Part shown: positions 7,573 through 15,545 of the stretch, in pieces
How positions within the stretch are numbered: the stretch's first letter is position 1
Layout: the number at the start of each line of letters is the position of its first letter
Source of the DNA: an uncultured Clostridia bacterium
Lineage (GTDB): Bacteria; Bacillota; Clostridia; Christensenellales; Borkfalkiaceae
Assembly (NCBI GenBank): GCA_944342055.1
Contig: CALVME010000009.1
Coordinates: 1 to 45,494, forward strand
Length of the DNA: 45,494 nucleotides
Direction of reading: 5' to 3'
Made by a program: the position numbers and the translations under genes
Notes under the pieces: model-generated
Told to the model about the DNA's origin: nothing
The model's input: only the letters and a program-made list of their open reading frames with translations
Databases searched by the model: none

Positions 7573-8766
7573 TCAGTCGAGGCTCTCCACAAACGTTTCG
7601 ATCCTGCGCAAACCTTCTACCATATCCTCCATGGAAAGGCTGTAGGAAAGGCGCACGCAACCGTCGTCGCCGAACGCGATGCCGGGGACCGCCGCGACCT
7701 TCACCTTTTCGAGAAGGGCGTCGCAGAAGGACACGGAGCCGTCGATCAGCTTGCCGTCGCAATGCTTGCCGTAGAAATGGTCGACCGTGAGCATGACGTA
7801 GAACGCGCCGTCCGGACGGACGTACTGCAGATCGGGATGCGCGTCGAGCATCTCCATCATCTTGAGCCTTCTCTCGTTGAAGATGCTGACCATGCGCTGC
7901 GTCTCCTCTTCGGGGCCCTCGAGCGCCGCGATCGTCGCGTACTGCGTGATTGAGGACGCATTCGAAGTCGCATGGCTCTGGAAAGAATCGATCGCCTTCG
8001 CAATGTCCTTGGGAGCGGCGAGATAGCCCAGCCTCCAACCCGTCATGGCGTACGTCTTGGAAACGCCGTTGACGACGATGGTGTGCTCCTTCATATAGTC
8101 GGACACGCACGCGATGGAGAAAGGCTTCGTGCCGTTGTAGATGAGCTTTTCATAGATCTCGTCGGACAAGACATAGATGCCTGCGCGCTCGCAGACCGCC
8201 GCGATCGCGCGGATCTCCTCTTCCGTATAGACCGCGCCCGTGGGGTTGGCGGGAGAGTTGAGGATGAGCAGTTTCGTCTTCTCAGTGATCGCCCTTTCGA
8301 TCTGCTCCGCCGTCACTTTGAACTGATTGCTGCGCTCGCCGAGTACGGGGACGACCACGCCGCCGCAGACCTTGACGACCTCGGGATAGGTGACCCAATA
8401 GGGCGAGGGAAGGATAACTTCGTCACCGTCGTCGAGGAGGGCGAACAGAGCGTTGAAGATGGAATGCTTCGCGCCGTTGGAAACGATGATCTGGGAAGGC
8501 TCGTAGTGCAGATTGTTGTCCTTCTCGAATTTGCGGCAGATGAGCTTGCGAAGCGCGGGAAGTCCGGAAGACGGCGTGTACTTCGTATAGCCTTTTTCCA
8601 TCGCGTCGATCGCGGCGCGGATAATGTGTTCGGGCGTGTTGAAGTTCGGTTCGCCTACGCCGAACGAGATGACGTTTTCACCCGCTTCCTTCATCGCCTT
8701 CGCCTTTGCGGATACGGCGAGCGTCAGGGACGGGGAGATCGATAACATTCTTTTCGAAACACTCAT
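7573..8766 (-). CDS. Class I PLP aminotransferase, aspartate aminotransferase type
   Basis: Protein of 397 residues, matching the AspB/AspC-like subgroup Ib of fold-type I aminotransferases. The N-terminus has ISPSLTLAVSAKAKAM and FGVGEPNFNTPEHI. The substrate/PLP residues lie in NSPANPTGAVY, and the PLP lysine is K237 in VSKTYAMTGWRLGY. The C-terminal FGDDGCVRLSYSLS has the arginine that binds the alpha-carboxylate. Likely reaction: aspartate plus 2-oxoglutarate to oxaloacetate plus glutamate; related amino acids are possible. ATG 8766 has GGAGGTG upstream, and the promoter at 8852-8880 gives a leader of about 80 bases. No clear hairpin terminator follows the stop. Confidence 0.93.
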   Translation of the reverse strand: MSVSKRMLSISPSLTLAVSAKAKAMKEAGENVISFGVGEPNFNTPEHIIRAAIDAMEKGYTKYTPSSGLPALRKLICRKFEKDNNLHYEPSQIIVSNGAKHSIFNALFALLDDGDEVILPSPYWVTYPEVVKVCGGVVVPVLGERSNQFKVTAEQIERAITEKTKLLILNSPANPTGAVYTEEEIRAIAAVCERAGIYVLSDEIYEKLIYNGTKPFSIACVSDYMKEHTIVVNGVSKTYAMTGWRLGYLAAPKDIAKAIDSFQSHATSNASSITQYATIAALEGPEEETQRMVSIFNERRLKMMEMLDAHPDLQYVRPDGAFYVMLTVDHFYGKHCDGKLIDGSVSFCDALLEKVKVAAVPGIAFGDDGCVRLSYSLSMEDMVEGLRRIETFVESLD

Positions 8767-8851
8767 GGGAGCACCTCCGATTTTCGTTCATCGCGCCGCC
8801 GCAGAGCGGAACGTGCGCGCGCATAACGTCTTTTGCTGATAAATCTTATAT

Positions 8852-8880
8852 ATTTTACTGAAAAACGCCCGAAAAAGCAA
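8852..8880 (-). promoter_or_regulatory. Promoter of the aminotransferase gene
   Basis: Minus strand TTGCTT (8880-8875), 17-base spacer, TAAAAT (8857-8852). It lies in the 319-base gene-free interval 8767-9085. Apart from this promoter and the hairpins at 9002-9063, I see nothing in that interval. Confidence 0.6.
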
Positions 8881-9001
8881 GCCATCCGCCGAAAATTCCG
8901 TCGTTTGAAAGAAATATGGAAAAAGACACAAAAATATGTGCATTTTTTACATTTTGAGCGCAAAGCGCAGGGAGCTCGCCCGTTTTACGCCCTTTTTTCC
9001 G

Positions 9002-9023
9002 AAAAAAAAGAGCCTTGCGGCTC
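9002..9023 (-). terminator. Terminator after the prfA cluster
   Basis: GAGCC/GGCTC stem (9010-9014 with 9019-9023), loop of four, followed on the minus strand by eight Ts. It is the second of two hairpins after the DUF1461 gene. Confidence 0.8.
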
Positions 9024-9030
9024 CCCTCTC

Positions 9031-9063
9031 TTCTCCTTTTGCGGCGCCGCCGCAAAAGGAGAA
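9031..9063 (-). repeat. Perfect 15-bp inverted repeat upstream of the terminator
   Basis: Arms 9031-9045 and 9049-9063 are perfectly complementary around a three-base centre (GCC). The arms end GCGGC/GCCGC at the loop side. There is no T-run directly after it on the minus strand; the true terminator hairpin follows seven bases later. It probably blocks 3' exonucleases or assists termination. Confidence 0.75.
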
Positions 9064-9085
9064 GAAAAGAAAAAACGAATTGCTT

Positions 9086-9745
9086 TCATCGAAGATTCCG
9101 CGCCCTGCGCTTCATAAGCGCGTAAACGACGCACCCGACCGCCCAGACGATCACGGAAACGCCGATCAGAATCGCGCAATTTAAGAAAAACTGCTCGGGC
9201 AGGATCTCGATGATCTGATCTTCCCGATAATCGAAGATCCAGTTGTCCTTCCCCGGGAAAAAGATCTTGTGAAAGACGACGAACGCGCGGTCAAAATCCG
9301 CCGCGGCAAGCGCCCCGATCGCCAGGGGCAGGACGATCGCCGCGATGCCGACGAACAGTTCGGGCCGAAGCCCCGCGACCGTCCCCATTCTCACGATCTT
9401 CTTTTGCTCCAGCACGCGCACGCACACGACGGCGCAAAACGAGACGATGAACACCCAAAGATTGAGATCGAACAGCATTTTGCAGTCGACAAAGTGCTGA
9501 TAGCCGCTCTCCGAGTATCTGAGCTGCCCCGTGCCGAAGGGAGCGCCGAGGGTCAGGTAGTCCAAAAGTTCGTTGTACGCCTCGACGATCACGTCGCGGG
9601 AAAAGCCGCTGTCCGCCTCGATCCCGAGCGCGCCGATCTGCCAGAAATAGAAAAAACGGCAATAGATGGGAAGTCCGATGGAAAACGTCAAAATCAGAAA
9701 GAAGAGCGCGACCGCATAGACGGCGGTGGCAATTTTATGTTTCAT
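9086..9745 (-). CDS. DUF1461 (TIGR01906-type) integral membrane protein
   Basis: Protein of 219 residues. It has an N-terminal membrane segment (residues 6-28), a long extracytoplasmic loop containing YNELLDYLTLGAPFGTGQLRYSESGYQHFVDCK, then three more hydrophobic segments. The loop motif and WIFDYREDQIIEILPEQFF are the marks of the TIGR01906/DUF1461 family; function unknown. The frame is open further upstream, but ATG 9745 is chosen because the previous gene ends at 9735 in an 11-bp overlap, so the two are translationally linked. It is the last gene of the rpmE–prmC–prfA cluster. Confidence 0.85.
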   Translation of the reverse strand: MKHKIATAVYAVALFFLILTFSIGLPIYCRFFYFWQIGALGIEADSGFSRDVIVEAYNELLDYLTLGAPFGTGQLRYSESGYQHFVDCKMLFDLNLWVFIVSFCAVVCVRVLEQKKIVRMGTVAGLRPELFVGIAAIVLPLAIGALAAADFDRAFVVFHKIFFPGKDNWIFDYREDQIIEILPEQFFLNCAILIGVSVIVWAVGCVVYALMKRRARNLR

Positions 9746-10409
9746 AATCCTCCAAAGCCGCAGAGAGCGCAATGAGCGTCTGCGAGGGGAAATAGAATCC
9801 CCACATGCCGTACGCCGCGAAATCGTACAGAGCGGACGGCAATTCCACGCTGACGAACGCGCCAAGGTTGAAGAGCCCCACGCACACGTCGCATCCGACG
9901 AAGAGAAGCAGGCCCGCGGCAAACAGCCACCCCGCGCCCCTTGCGCGGAGGAAGGCGTCCGCCGTATTCATCAGAAGATTGACGAAATAGAGCGCGGCGA
10001 GCGCCGTCAGCAGGGTGAAAAGGTGCAAAATGGCGAACGCCGCCCATGCGAGCGCCGCCAAAGCGAAGCGCAGAGGCAGTCCGACCTTCGGGAATTTCCC
10101 GCCCCCGAGGCGGACGCAATAGAGCGCCTGCACCGCACAGAACGCGACGAGCCCGACCTCGAAATGGTCCTGCCGAATGAGCAGAAACCAGTCGGATACG
10201 AGCGTAAAGGCGAACGCGACGCAGGTGATGCGCGCCGATCGTCCCCCCAGGCAGGCGAAAAACAGCGCAACGAGAAAACACAGCACGATGCCCGCATATT
10301 TGACGGCGTCGGCGTTCTGCCCGAACGGATCCGCCCAATACAGCGCATACAGGACGAGTTCCGCCGCCAGGAACGGGAACAGAACGTACTTACTCTTCGC
10401 TGCCCGCAA
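9735..10409 (-). CDS. Polytopic membrane protein, YhhN/TMEM86-like, TTG start
   Basis: Protein of 224 residues with about eight hydrophobic helices. The segment FTLVSDWFLLIRQDHFEVGLVAF followed by an FCAVQALYCVRL helix resembles the YhhN (lysoplasmalogenase-like) family, in which an Asp-containing helix pair forms the active site. The similarity is by eye and moderate. The only early start is TTG at 10409, inside the end of prfA (20-bp overlap), with GAGAGG six bases upstream. It overlaps the next gene by 11 bp. A membrane-lipid role is inference. Confidence 0.7.
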   Translation of the reverse strand: MRAAKSKYVLFPFLAAELVLYALYWADPFGQNADAVKYAGIVLCFLVALFFACLGGRSARITCVAFAFTLVSDWFLLIRQDHFEVGLVAFCAVQALYCVRLGGGKFPKVGLPLRFALAALAWAAFAILHLFTLLTALAALYFVNLLMNTADAFLRARGAGWLFAAGLLLFVGCDVCVGLFNLGAFVSVELPSALYDFAAYGMWGFYFPSQTLIALSAALEDYET

Positions 10410-11460
10410 GCTGCGCCTCTCTGTCCGCGAGGGCGAGCGCGTCCAGCATTTCCTGGATGTCGCCCATCATGAATCCCTCGATGTTGAACGTGCTGAAGCC
10501 GATGCGGTGATCGGTGACGCGGGACTGCGGGAAATTGTAGGTGCGTATGCGCTCGCTTCTGTCGCCCGTGCCGACCATGCTCTTGCGGTTCTGCGCGTAT
10601 TCGCTCTGATTCTGCTGATTGTAATAATCGTACAATCTGGAGCGCAACACTTTGAACGCGCGCTCCTTGTTCTTGAGCTGAGAGCGCTCGTCCTGACAGG
10701 AGACGACGATGCCCGTCGGGAAGTGCGTGATGCGGATGGCGGTCTCCGTCTTGTTGACCTTCTGTCCGCCCGCGCCAGAGGAGCGATAGACGTCCACCCG
10801 AATATCCTTTTCGTTGATCTCGACTTCGACGTCCTCCGCCTCGGGGAGCACGGCGACCGTCACCGTCGAGGTGTGCACTCTGCCCTGCGACTCCGTCTCG
10901 GGGACGCGCTGGACGCGGTGAACACCGCTCTCGTACTTGAGCGCCTTGTACGCGCCCTTGCCCGAAATGTTGACGACCGCCTCTTTCATGCCGCCGAGCT
11001 CCGTCTCGTTGAGTTCGACGGGCTCGAACTTGAATCGGCGCTTTTCGCAATAGCTCTGATACATGCGATAGAGCTCGTAGGCAAAGAGCGCCGCCTCGTC
11101 GCCGCCAGCGCCGCCGCGGATCTCGAGGATGCAGTTTCTTTCGTCGTTTTTGTCTTTGGGGAGCAGAAGGATCTTGAGTTCCTCCTGAATTCCCGCGAGC
11201 TTCTCCTTGCAGGCATGCCCCTCTTCGTTGAGCATATCCCGCATCTCCTTGTCTTCCTCCGATTCCGCCGCGGCGAAATCGTCGTTCATCTCCTTCTCAA
11301 CAGCGCAGTATTCCCTGTATTTCTCCGCGACCTCTTCGATCTCGGCGCGCTCTTTGGAATACTTCGTCCACTGCTCCATGTCTGCGAGCACGTCTCCGTC
11401 CGCGAGCAGGCGGTTGAGCTCTTCGTAGCGTCTGATGATGTCGTCCAACTTTTTCAGCAT
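10390..11460 (-). CDS. prfA: Peptide chain release factor 1
   Basis: Reads UAA and UAG and releases the finished peptide at the ribosome. It has 356 residues, normal for RF1. The codon-recognition motif is Pro-Glu-Thr at 187-189 (RF1-type PxT), and the catalytic GGQ is at 231-233 in RSSGAGGQKVNKTETAIR. The frame is open 33 codons further upstream, but ATG 11460 begins MLKKLDDII as in other RF1 proteins. It overlaps the stop of the upstream prmC fusion in ATGCTGA. PrmC methylates the Gln of this GGQ, so enzyme and substrate are encoded side by side. Confidence 0.97.
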   Translation of the reverse strand: MLKKLDDIIRRYEELNRLLADGDVLADMEQWTKYSKERAEIEEVAEKYREYCAVEKEMNDDFAAAESEEDKEMRDMLNEEGHACKEKLAGIQEELKILLLPKDKNDERNCILEIRGGAGGDEAALFAYELYRMYQSYCEKRRFKFEPVELNETELGGMKEAVVNISGKGAYKALKYESGVHRVQRVPETESQGRVHTSTVTVAVLPEAEDVEVEINEKDIRVDVYRSSGAGGQKVNKTETAIRITHFPTGIVVSCQDERSQLKNKERAFKVLRSRLYDYYNQQNQSEYAQNRKSMVGTGDRSERIRTYNFPQSRVTDHRIGFSTFNIEGFMMGDIQEMLDALALADREAQLAGSEE

Positions 11461-13238
11461 ATCTTTACGATCCTTTCCACTCCTTCCAGGTCTTTGATGA
11501 TCTCCGTCTTCCTCCCCTCGAAAAAGGAACAGATCGAATGCGCCTGTTCCTCGCCGCACTCAAACAAGATCGCACCGCCCTCCTTGAGGTGTGCGGGCGC
11601 CTCCTCTGCCATGCGCCGATAAAAATCCATGCCGTCTTCTCCGCCGTCGAGCGCCATGTGCGGCTCGAACTCCCTGACCTCGCGCTGCATCTTTGCGATG
11701 AAGCCCGTCGGCACATAGGGCGGATTGCAGACGATGAGATCGAACTTCCCCTCGACCTTTTCGAGCAGATCGCTCTCGACGAAAGTCACGCCGACGCCGT
11801 TTGCCTCCGCGTTTTCCTTTGCGAGGGAGAGCGCCTCCGCGCTCAGATCGGAGGCGGTCACCTCCGCGCCCGTCTCCTTGGCGATCGCAATCGCAATGCA
11901 GCCGCTGCCCGTACAGACGTCGAGCACGGTGCGCCTGCCCCGCTTCACCTCGCGGATGGCGGCGGCGGCGAGCTCCTCCGTCTCAGGCCTCGGAATGAGG
12001 GCGCGCGCATCCGTCTTGATCGTCACGCCGCAAAAATCGGTATCCCCCGTGATGTACCACAGCGGTTTTCCCGTCAGCCGCTCCTCGACCGTCTTCTGTA
12101 TCTCTCTCTGCGCGGAAGGCGCGACCATGCGCTCCGCGGCAAGTTCGCTCCTGTGGATGCCGAGCCCCATCGCATAGATCCACTCCGCATCCGACTCGTC
12201 GATATCCGCCTCGGAAAATTGCTTTTTCGTCCTCTCCAACAGCACGGAAAGCTTTTCGGAGAGCACGAACCTGCTCTCGGGTATGGCTGCGTCCCCGTCC
12301 ATGTCGCGCACGCGCGTGAACGCCGCGATCGCCACTTCGATCATGTCGTCCGTCGGCTCCTGCGTCGTGATGCGCTGCAACAAGAGCCCGGGCGCCTTCA
12401 ACGGGAGCACAAGTTTGCTGTCCGTCTTTGCGAGTGCCTTCAAAAGCTCATAGGAAATGCCCGCGACCACGGGCAGGAGCACGATCTCGGTGCCCAGCCG
12501 CGCGAGGAGGCGCAGCGCGCCGTTCTCGATCGCGCCCAGCCGCAGGAAGTACCCCACCAGCGCAAAGAGCAGAATGTTCACCGCGACGACGAGAAAGAGG
12601 AAGGTCGTGCCGCACCTGTCGTGCACGCGGGAGCAGCCGCGCACGTTTTCCACGGTGAGCTCTCTGCCCGCTTCGAAGCAGGAAATCGTCTTATGTTCCG
12701 CGCCGTGATACATGAAGGTGCGGCGCATGTCCTTGATCAGGAGCATGCAGAGAAGGTATAAAATGAAGATGACGAGTTTGATCGCTCCGACGACGACGTA
12801 ATACCACGCGCTCTCTTTGGGGAGCCCCGAAACGTCAAAGATGAGCCCCGTCAGAAACTGCGGCAAAAAGAAGAAGAGTCCGAGCGCGAGCAGAACTCCG
12901 AGCAAAAGGGAGACCGTCGCCACCGCGTCCATGATGTCGATGTGCAGCTTTTCGGCAAAAAATTTTTCCGTCTTGCTCGGTTCTTCCTCCTCGTCGGCAT
13001 AAACTTCCGCCGAGCGCATGAGGCATTTGGTGCCGTCGATCGTGGAGACGAGCAGATTTTTGACGCCCCGCACGAACGGCAGATCGAAAAACGAACGCTT
13101 CCTCGCGGGGAGCCGCTCCGCCTCGATCTGAATGTTGCCTTCGCCGTCGCGCACGGCAGACGCCATCGCCGTCTTGCCGCGCATCATGACGCCTTCGATG
13201 AGCGCCTGACCGCCGATATACGTTTTTTTTGCTTTCAT
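11454..13238 (-). CDS. prmC: Fusion: DUF1385 membrane domain + PrmC release-factor glutamine methyltransferase
   Basis: One 594-residue frame. Residues 1-310 are a complete DUF1385 (YqhQ) protein: GGQALIEGVMMRG start, transmembrane segments near 104-136, 148-169, 211-231 and 245-265, HGAEHK at 178-183, and the usual family end (LLLQRITTQEP…EVAIAAF). Residues 320-594 are PrmC: helical N-terminal domain, IPRPETE (415-421), SAM loop VLDVCTGSG (438-446) and substrate-Gln motif NPPY (505-508). Related genomes usually have DUF1385 and prmC as neighbours; here no stop or start separates them. PrmC modifies the GGQ of RF1 and RF2. The fusion would tether it to the membrane. It lies 54 bp after rpmE, past a terminator, and overlaps prfA by 7 bp. 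Confidence 0.92.
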   Translation of the reverse strand: MKAKKTYIGGQALIEGVMMRGKTAMASAVRDGEGNIQIEAERLPARKRSFFDLPFVRGVKNLLVSTIDGTKCLMRSAEVYADEEEEPSKTEKFFAEKLHIDIMDAVATVSLLLGVLLALGLFFFLPQFLTGLIFDVSGLPKESAWYYVVVGAIKLVIFILYLLCMLLIKDMRRTFMYHGAEHKTISCFEAGRELTVENVRGCSRVHDRCGTTFLFLVVAVNILLFALVGYFLRLGAIENGALRLLARLGTEIVLLPVVAGISYELLKALAKTDSKLVLPLKAPGLLLQRITTQEPTDDMIEVAIAAFTRVRDMDGDAAIPESRFVLSEKLSVLLERTKKQFSEADIDESDAEWIYAMGLGIHRSELAAERMVAPSAQREIQKTVEERLTGKPLWYITGDTDFCGVTIKTDARALIPRPETEELAAAAIREVKRGRRTVLDVCTGSGCIAIAIAKETGAEVTASDLSAEALSLAKENAEANGVGVTFVESDLLEKVEGKFDLIVCNPPYVPTGFIAKMQREVREFEPHMALDGGEDGMDFYRRMAEEAPAHLKEGGAILFECGEEQAHSICSFFEGRKTEIIKDLEGVERIVKIC

Positions 13239-13253
13239 AACATTCCCCGCTTC

Positions 13254-13287
13254 AAAAAAACAGCCCCAAGTGTTAAGCTTGGAGCTG
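13254..13287 (-). terminator. Terminator after rpmE
   Basis: 10-bp stem with one wobble (13261-13270 with 13278-13287). On the minus strand it is followed by seven Ts. It starts six bases after the rpmE stop and probably lets a fraction of transcripts continue into the prmC/prfA cluster. Confidence 0.8.
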
Positions 13288-13292
13288 CGTGA

Positions 13293-13496
13293 TCAGATAC
13301 CGTATCTCTTCTTGAATTTATCGACACGACCACCGGTGTCCACAAGCTTCTGTCTGCCTGTGAAGAAAGGATGGCACTTGCTGCAAATATCGACTCTGAG
13401 GACGTCTCCCTCTTTGGTCGAACCCGTCTTAAAGGTCTCGCCGCAAGCACATACTACTGTTACTTCATGGTACTTGGGATGGATATCAGCCTTCAT
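13293..13496 (-). CDS. rpmE: Ribosomal protein bL31, zinc-binding type
   Basis: Protein of 67 residues beginning [22 protein letters not shown]. The four zinc ligands are present: C16 and C18 in VCACG, and C38/C41 in [11 protein letters not shown]. This is the zinc-containing bL31 form rather than the zinc-free YtiA paralogue. It belongs to the large ribosomal subunit and intersubunit bridge. A strong promoter precedes it and a terminator follows. The downstream order DUF1385–prmC–prfA is a common Bacillota arrangement. Confidence 0.97.
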   Translation of the reverse strand: MKADIHPKYHEVTVVCACGETFKTGSTKEGDVLRVDICSKCHPFFTGRQKLVDTGGRVDKFKKRYGI

Positions 13497-13537
13497 GATT
13501 TTTACCTCGCTATAAACTATCTGTTAAGACAAGGTTC

Positions 13538-13566
13538 ATTATATCCCGTTTTCCCCCTTTCGTCAA
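13538..13566 (-). promoter_or_regulatory. Strong promoter of rpmE
   Basis: Minus strand TTGACG (13566-13561), 17-base spacer, consensus TATAAT (13543-13538). Leader of about 35 bases. Confidence 0.85.
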
Positions 13567-13646
13567 TCTTTTTTGCAAGGAAATCCGAAAAATTTTCCTC
13601 TCTTCCCTAAAAAATTTCGAAAGCACATAAAAACATATGTGAAAGG

Positions 13647-13675
13647 TTGCTTTTTGGAACAAAATATGTTATACT
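13647..13675 (+). promoter_or_regulatory. Promoter of the MDR–HAD–YfcE operon
   Basis: TTGCTT (13647-13652), 17-base spacer, TATACT (13670-13675). It faces away from rpmE and starts transcription about 23 bases before the MDR gene. Confidence 0.7.
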
Positions 13676-13704
13676 TGTCCCAATATTCTTTCTTTGGAGT
13701 AGAT

Positions 13705-14721
13705 ATGAAAGTTTGGCTGTTGCAAAAAAGCGGATATGTGGAAATGCAAGATCGACCGGAAAAGGTGACCGAACAGATGCAGATCAAAGTTCGGATCTCG
13801 AAAGTTCTGCTGTCGGAGCCCGATCGCGAGCTTATGCTCGGACAGGATCCCGCCGCCGTCTTACCCGTCATCCCCGGGCGCAGCGCCGTCGGCGTCATCT
13901 CTGAAAAATGCGACTGCTCCATCCAGCTCGAAAAGGGCATGCGCGTCTATCTGCACCCCGTATATGCCTGCGGCGTCTGCGAAAACTGCAAATCGGGCAT
14001 GCCTCTGCAATGCACCGACGCCAAAGTCGCGGGCTGCAACGCACACGGCTTCCTCAGGGAATTCGCCGTGGTCAGCCTCAACGACGTGACCATCCTGCCT
14101 CCTTCCGTGTCCGAAGAAGTGGCGCTCTTTACGGAATGGCTCGCCATCGCGGAAAGCGTGCTCGACACCCTGCAGTGTTCGAAGGGCGATCACGTCCTCG
14201 TGCTCGGCGCAAACCTGCTCGGCAACGTCATCTCCCAGCTTCTCATCTACCGCCAGATCGTGCCCGTACTCGTCGATCACGACCCCGAAAAACTTGCCTA
14301 TGCGAAACATTGCGGCATCTATTATACCTTCCTCTGCGACGAAACGCTGCAGGAAAACGTCGTCCGCGTGACGGGCGGCAGGCTCGCGAGCGCGGCGGTT
14401 CACGCTTCGGAGCGCGACATCGACCCGTCCCTTGCGTTCTCGCTCTCCGCGCCCCGCGCCAACGTAGTGTACGCGGGATTCGGTCAGCGCGATCTTAATG
14501 TCAACCTGCGCACCGCAATGGCGCGCAAACAGCGCATTTTCTGCGTCACGGAAGGCAAAAAGCACATTGCGTCCGCCATCAACCTCCTCGCCAACAAGGC
14601 GATCGCTCTGCCGGATCTGCACTTTGACTACCACGGCGCGGACGAGATCAAATCCGTCCTCGAAAGTCTCAAACAAGCGCCTCAGGATTTCAGAAATCCT
14701 CCCGTCATCAGAATGCTCTGA
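13705..14721 (+). CDS. MDR (zinc-type alcohol dehydrogenase-like) protein without catalytic zinc ligands
   Basis: Medium-chain dehydrogenase/reductase of 338 residues. The structural zinc loop is intact: C89, C92, C95, C103 (CGVCENCKSGMPLQC). The nucleotide-binding turn is VLVLGANLLG (164-173). The usual catalytic Cys (VCGICGTD-type) is replaced by VLLSEPDREL, and the GHE motif by PGRSAVGVI, so the catalytic zinc site is missing. The C-terminal half is also divergent. The frame is open upstream to 13573, but ATG 13705 has GGAG five bases before it and lies downstream of the promoter. The HAD phosphatase follows after 32 bp. Whether it keeps redox activity is unknown. Confidence 0.82.
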   Translation: MKVWLLQKSGYVEMQDRPEKVTEQMQIKVRISKVLLSEPDRELMLGQDPAAVLPVIPGRSAVGVISEKCDCSIQLEKGMRVYLHPVYACGVCENCKSGMPLQCTDAKVAGCNAHGFLREFAVVSLNDVTILPPSVSEEVALFTEWLAIAESVLDTLQCSKGDHVLVLGANLLGNVISQLLIYRQIVPVLVDHDPEKLAYAKHCGIYYTFLCDETLQENVVRVTGGRLASAAVHASERDIDPSLAFSLSAPRANVVYAGFGQRDLNVNLRTAMARKQRIFCVTEGKKHIASAINLLANKAIALPDLHFDYHGADEIKSVLESLKQAPQDFRNPPVIRML

Positions 14722-14753
14722 CCCGATCCGCAACCGCGGCGCAAGGATACCTC

Positions 14754-15545
14754 ATGATAAAATTCATTGCCTCGGACTTGGACGGGACGCTTCTGCCTCC
14801 CGACAAATCTTTTCCTGCGGAAATTTTTCCGCTCATCGAACAATTTTACGAAAAAAAAGTGCTGTTCGCCCCCGCGAGCGGGAGACAATACGCAAACCTG
14901 CAAAAGCTGTTCGCGCCCGTCTCCGATAAAATTCTGTACATCGCGGAGAACGGCGCGCTCGTCGCCTACCGCGGAGAAGTCCTCTTTACCGATCTCATTC
15001 CGCAGAAAGAACTCAAAAACGCCGTCGACGTCATCCGCTCGATCGACGGGCTGTACCCCATGCTCTGCAGTACCGATTACGCCTACATCGAGAGCATGGA
15101 GCGGCCTTTTTCCGATTACGCCTTCGCAAGCTATACGCACTGTCGGCACGTGGAAACGCTCGAGTCGGTCATGGACCGCCCCATCTGCAAGATCGCGGTC
15201 TACGACAGATACGGTTCTGCGGTCAACTGCATCCGAAAGCTGCCGCAGCTCCTCCCCAATCTGCGCACGATCATTTCGGGAGAAGACTGGTGCGACGTCT
15301 CGTCGCTCACGGCGAACAAGGGAGAAGCCATCCGTTTCGTACAGCAGAAATTCGGTTTCAGCAGAGAGGACTGCGTCGCCTTCGGCGATCACATGAACGA
15401 TTATGAAATGCTCTCCGAATGCGGCACGGCATATGTGCCGAGCAACGGCTACTGCACCATGCGCGAGGCTTTCAAACAACACATTCCTTCGAACGCCGAG
15501 GGCGGAACGCTCCGGCAACTCAAACTGATCTTGGAGAAATTATGA
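14754..15545 (+). CDS. HAD-superfamily phosphatase, Cof type
   Basis: Protein of 263 residues of the HAD IIB (Cof/YidA-like) group. Motif I is SDLDGTLLP with nucleophile Asp near residue 8. Motif II lies in FAPASGRQY. The late motifs are the lysine in TANKGEAI and FGDHMNDYEML. The mid-protein insert (about 85-185) is the C2 cap that sets specificity. Likely substrate is a sugar phosphate or a flavin/PLP phosphate; it cannot be narrowed. ATG 14754 has AAGGA upstream. Its stop overlaps the next ATG by four bases (ATGA), so it is coupled to the phosphodiesterase. Confidence 0.9.
   Translation: MIKFIASDLDGTLLPPDKSFPAEIFPLIEQFYEKKVLFAPASGRQYANLQKLFAPVSDKILYIAENGALVAYRGEVLFTDLIPQKELKNAVDVIRSIDGLYPMLCSTDYAYIESMERPFSDYAFASYTHCRHVETLESVMDRPICKIAVYDRYGSAVNCIRKLPQLLPNLRTIISGEDWCDVSSLTANKGEAIRFVQQKFGFSREDCVAFGDHMNDYEMLSECGTAYVPSNGYCTMREAFKQHIPSNAEGGTLRQLKLILEKL

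Noticed and set aside
7573-8110. A 192-codon minus-strand frame (7532-8110) overlapping the aminotransferase
   Set aside because: It is a frame-shifted shadow of the aminotransferase, Arg-rich and without motifs.
8833-9117. A 94-codon plus-strand frame in the 319-base gap after the aminotransferase gene
   Set aside because: Its Lys/Arg-rich sequence is created by A/T runs and the two hairpins; it overlaps the terminator and the end of the DUF1461 gene and has no ribosome-binding site.
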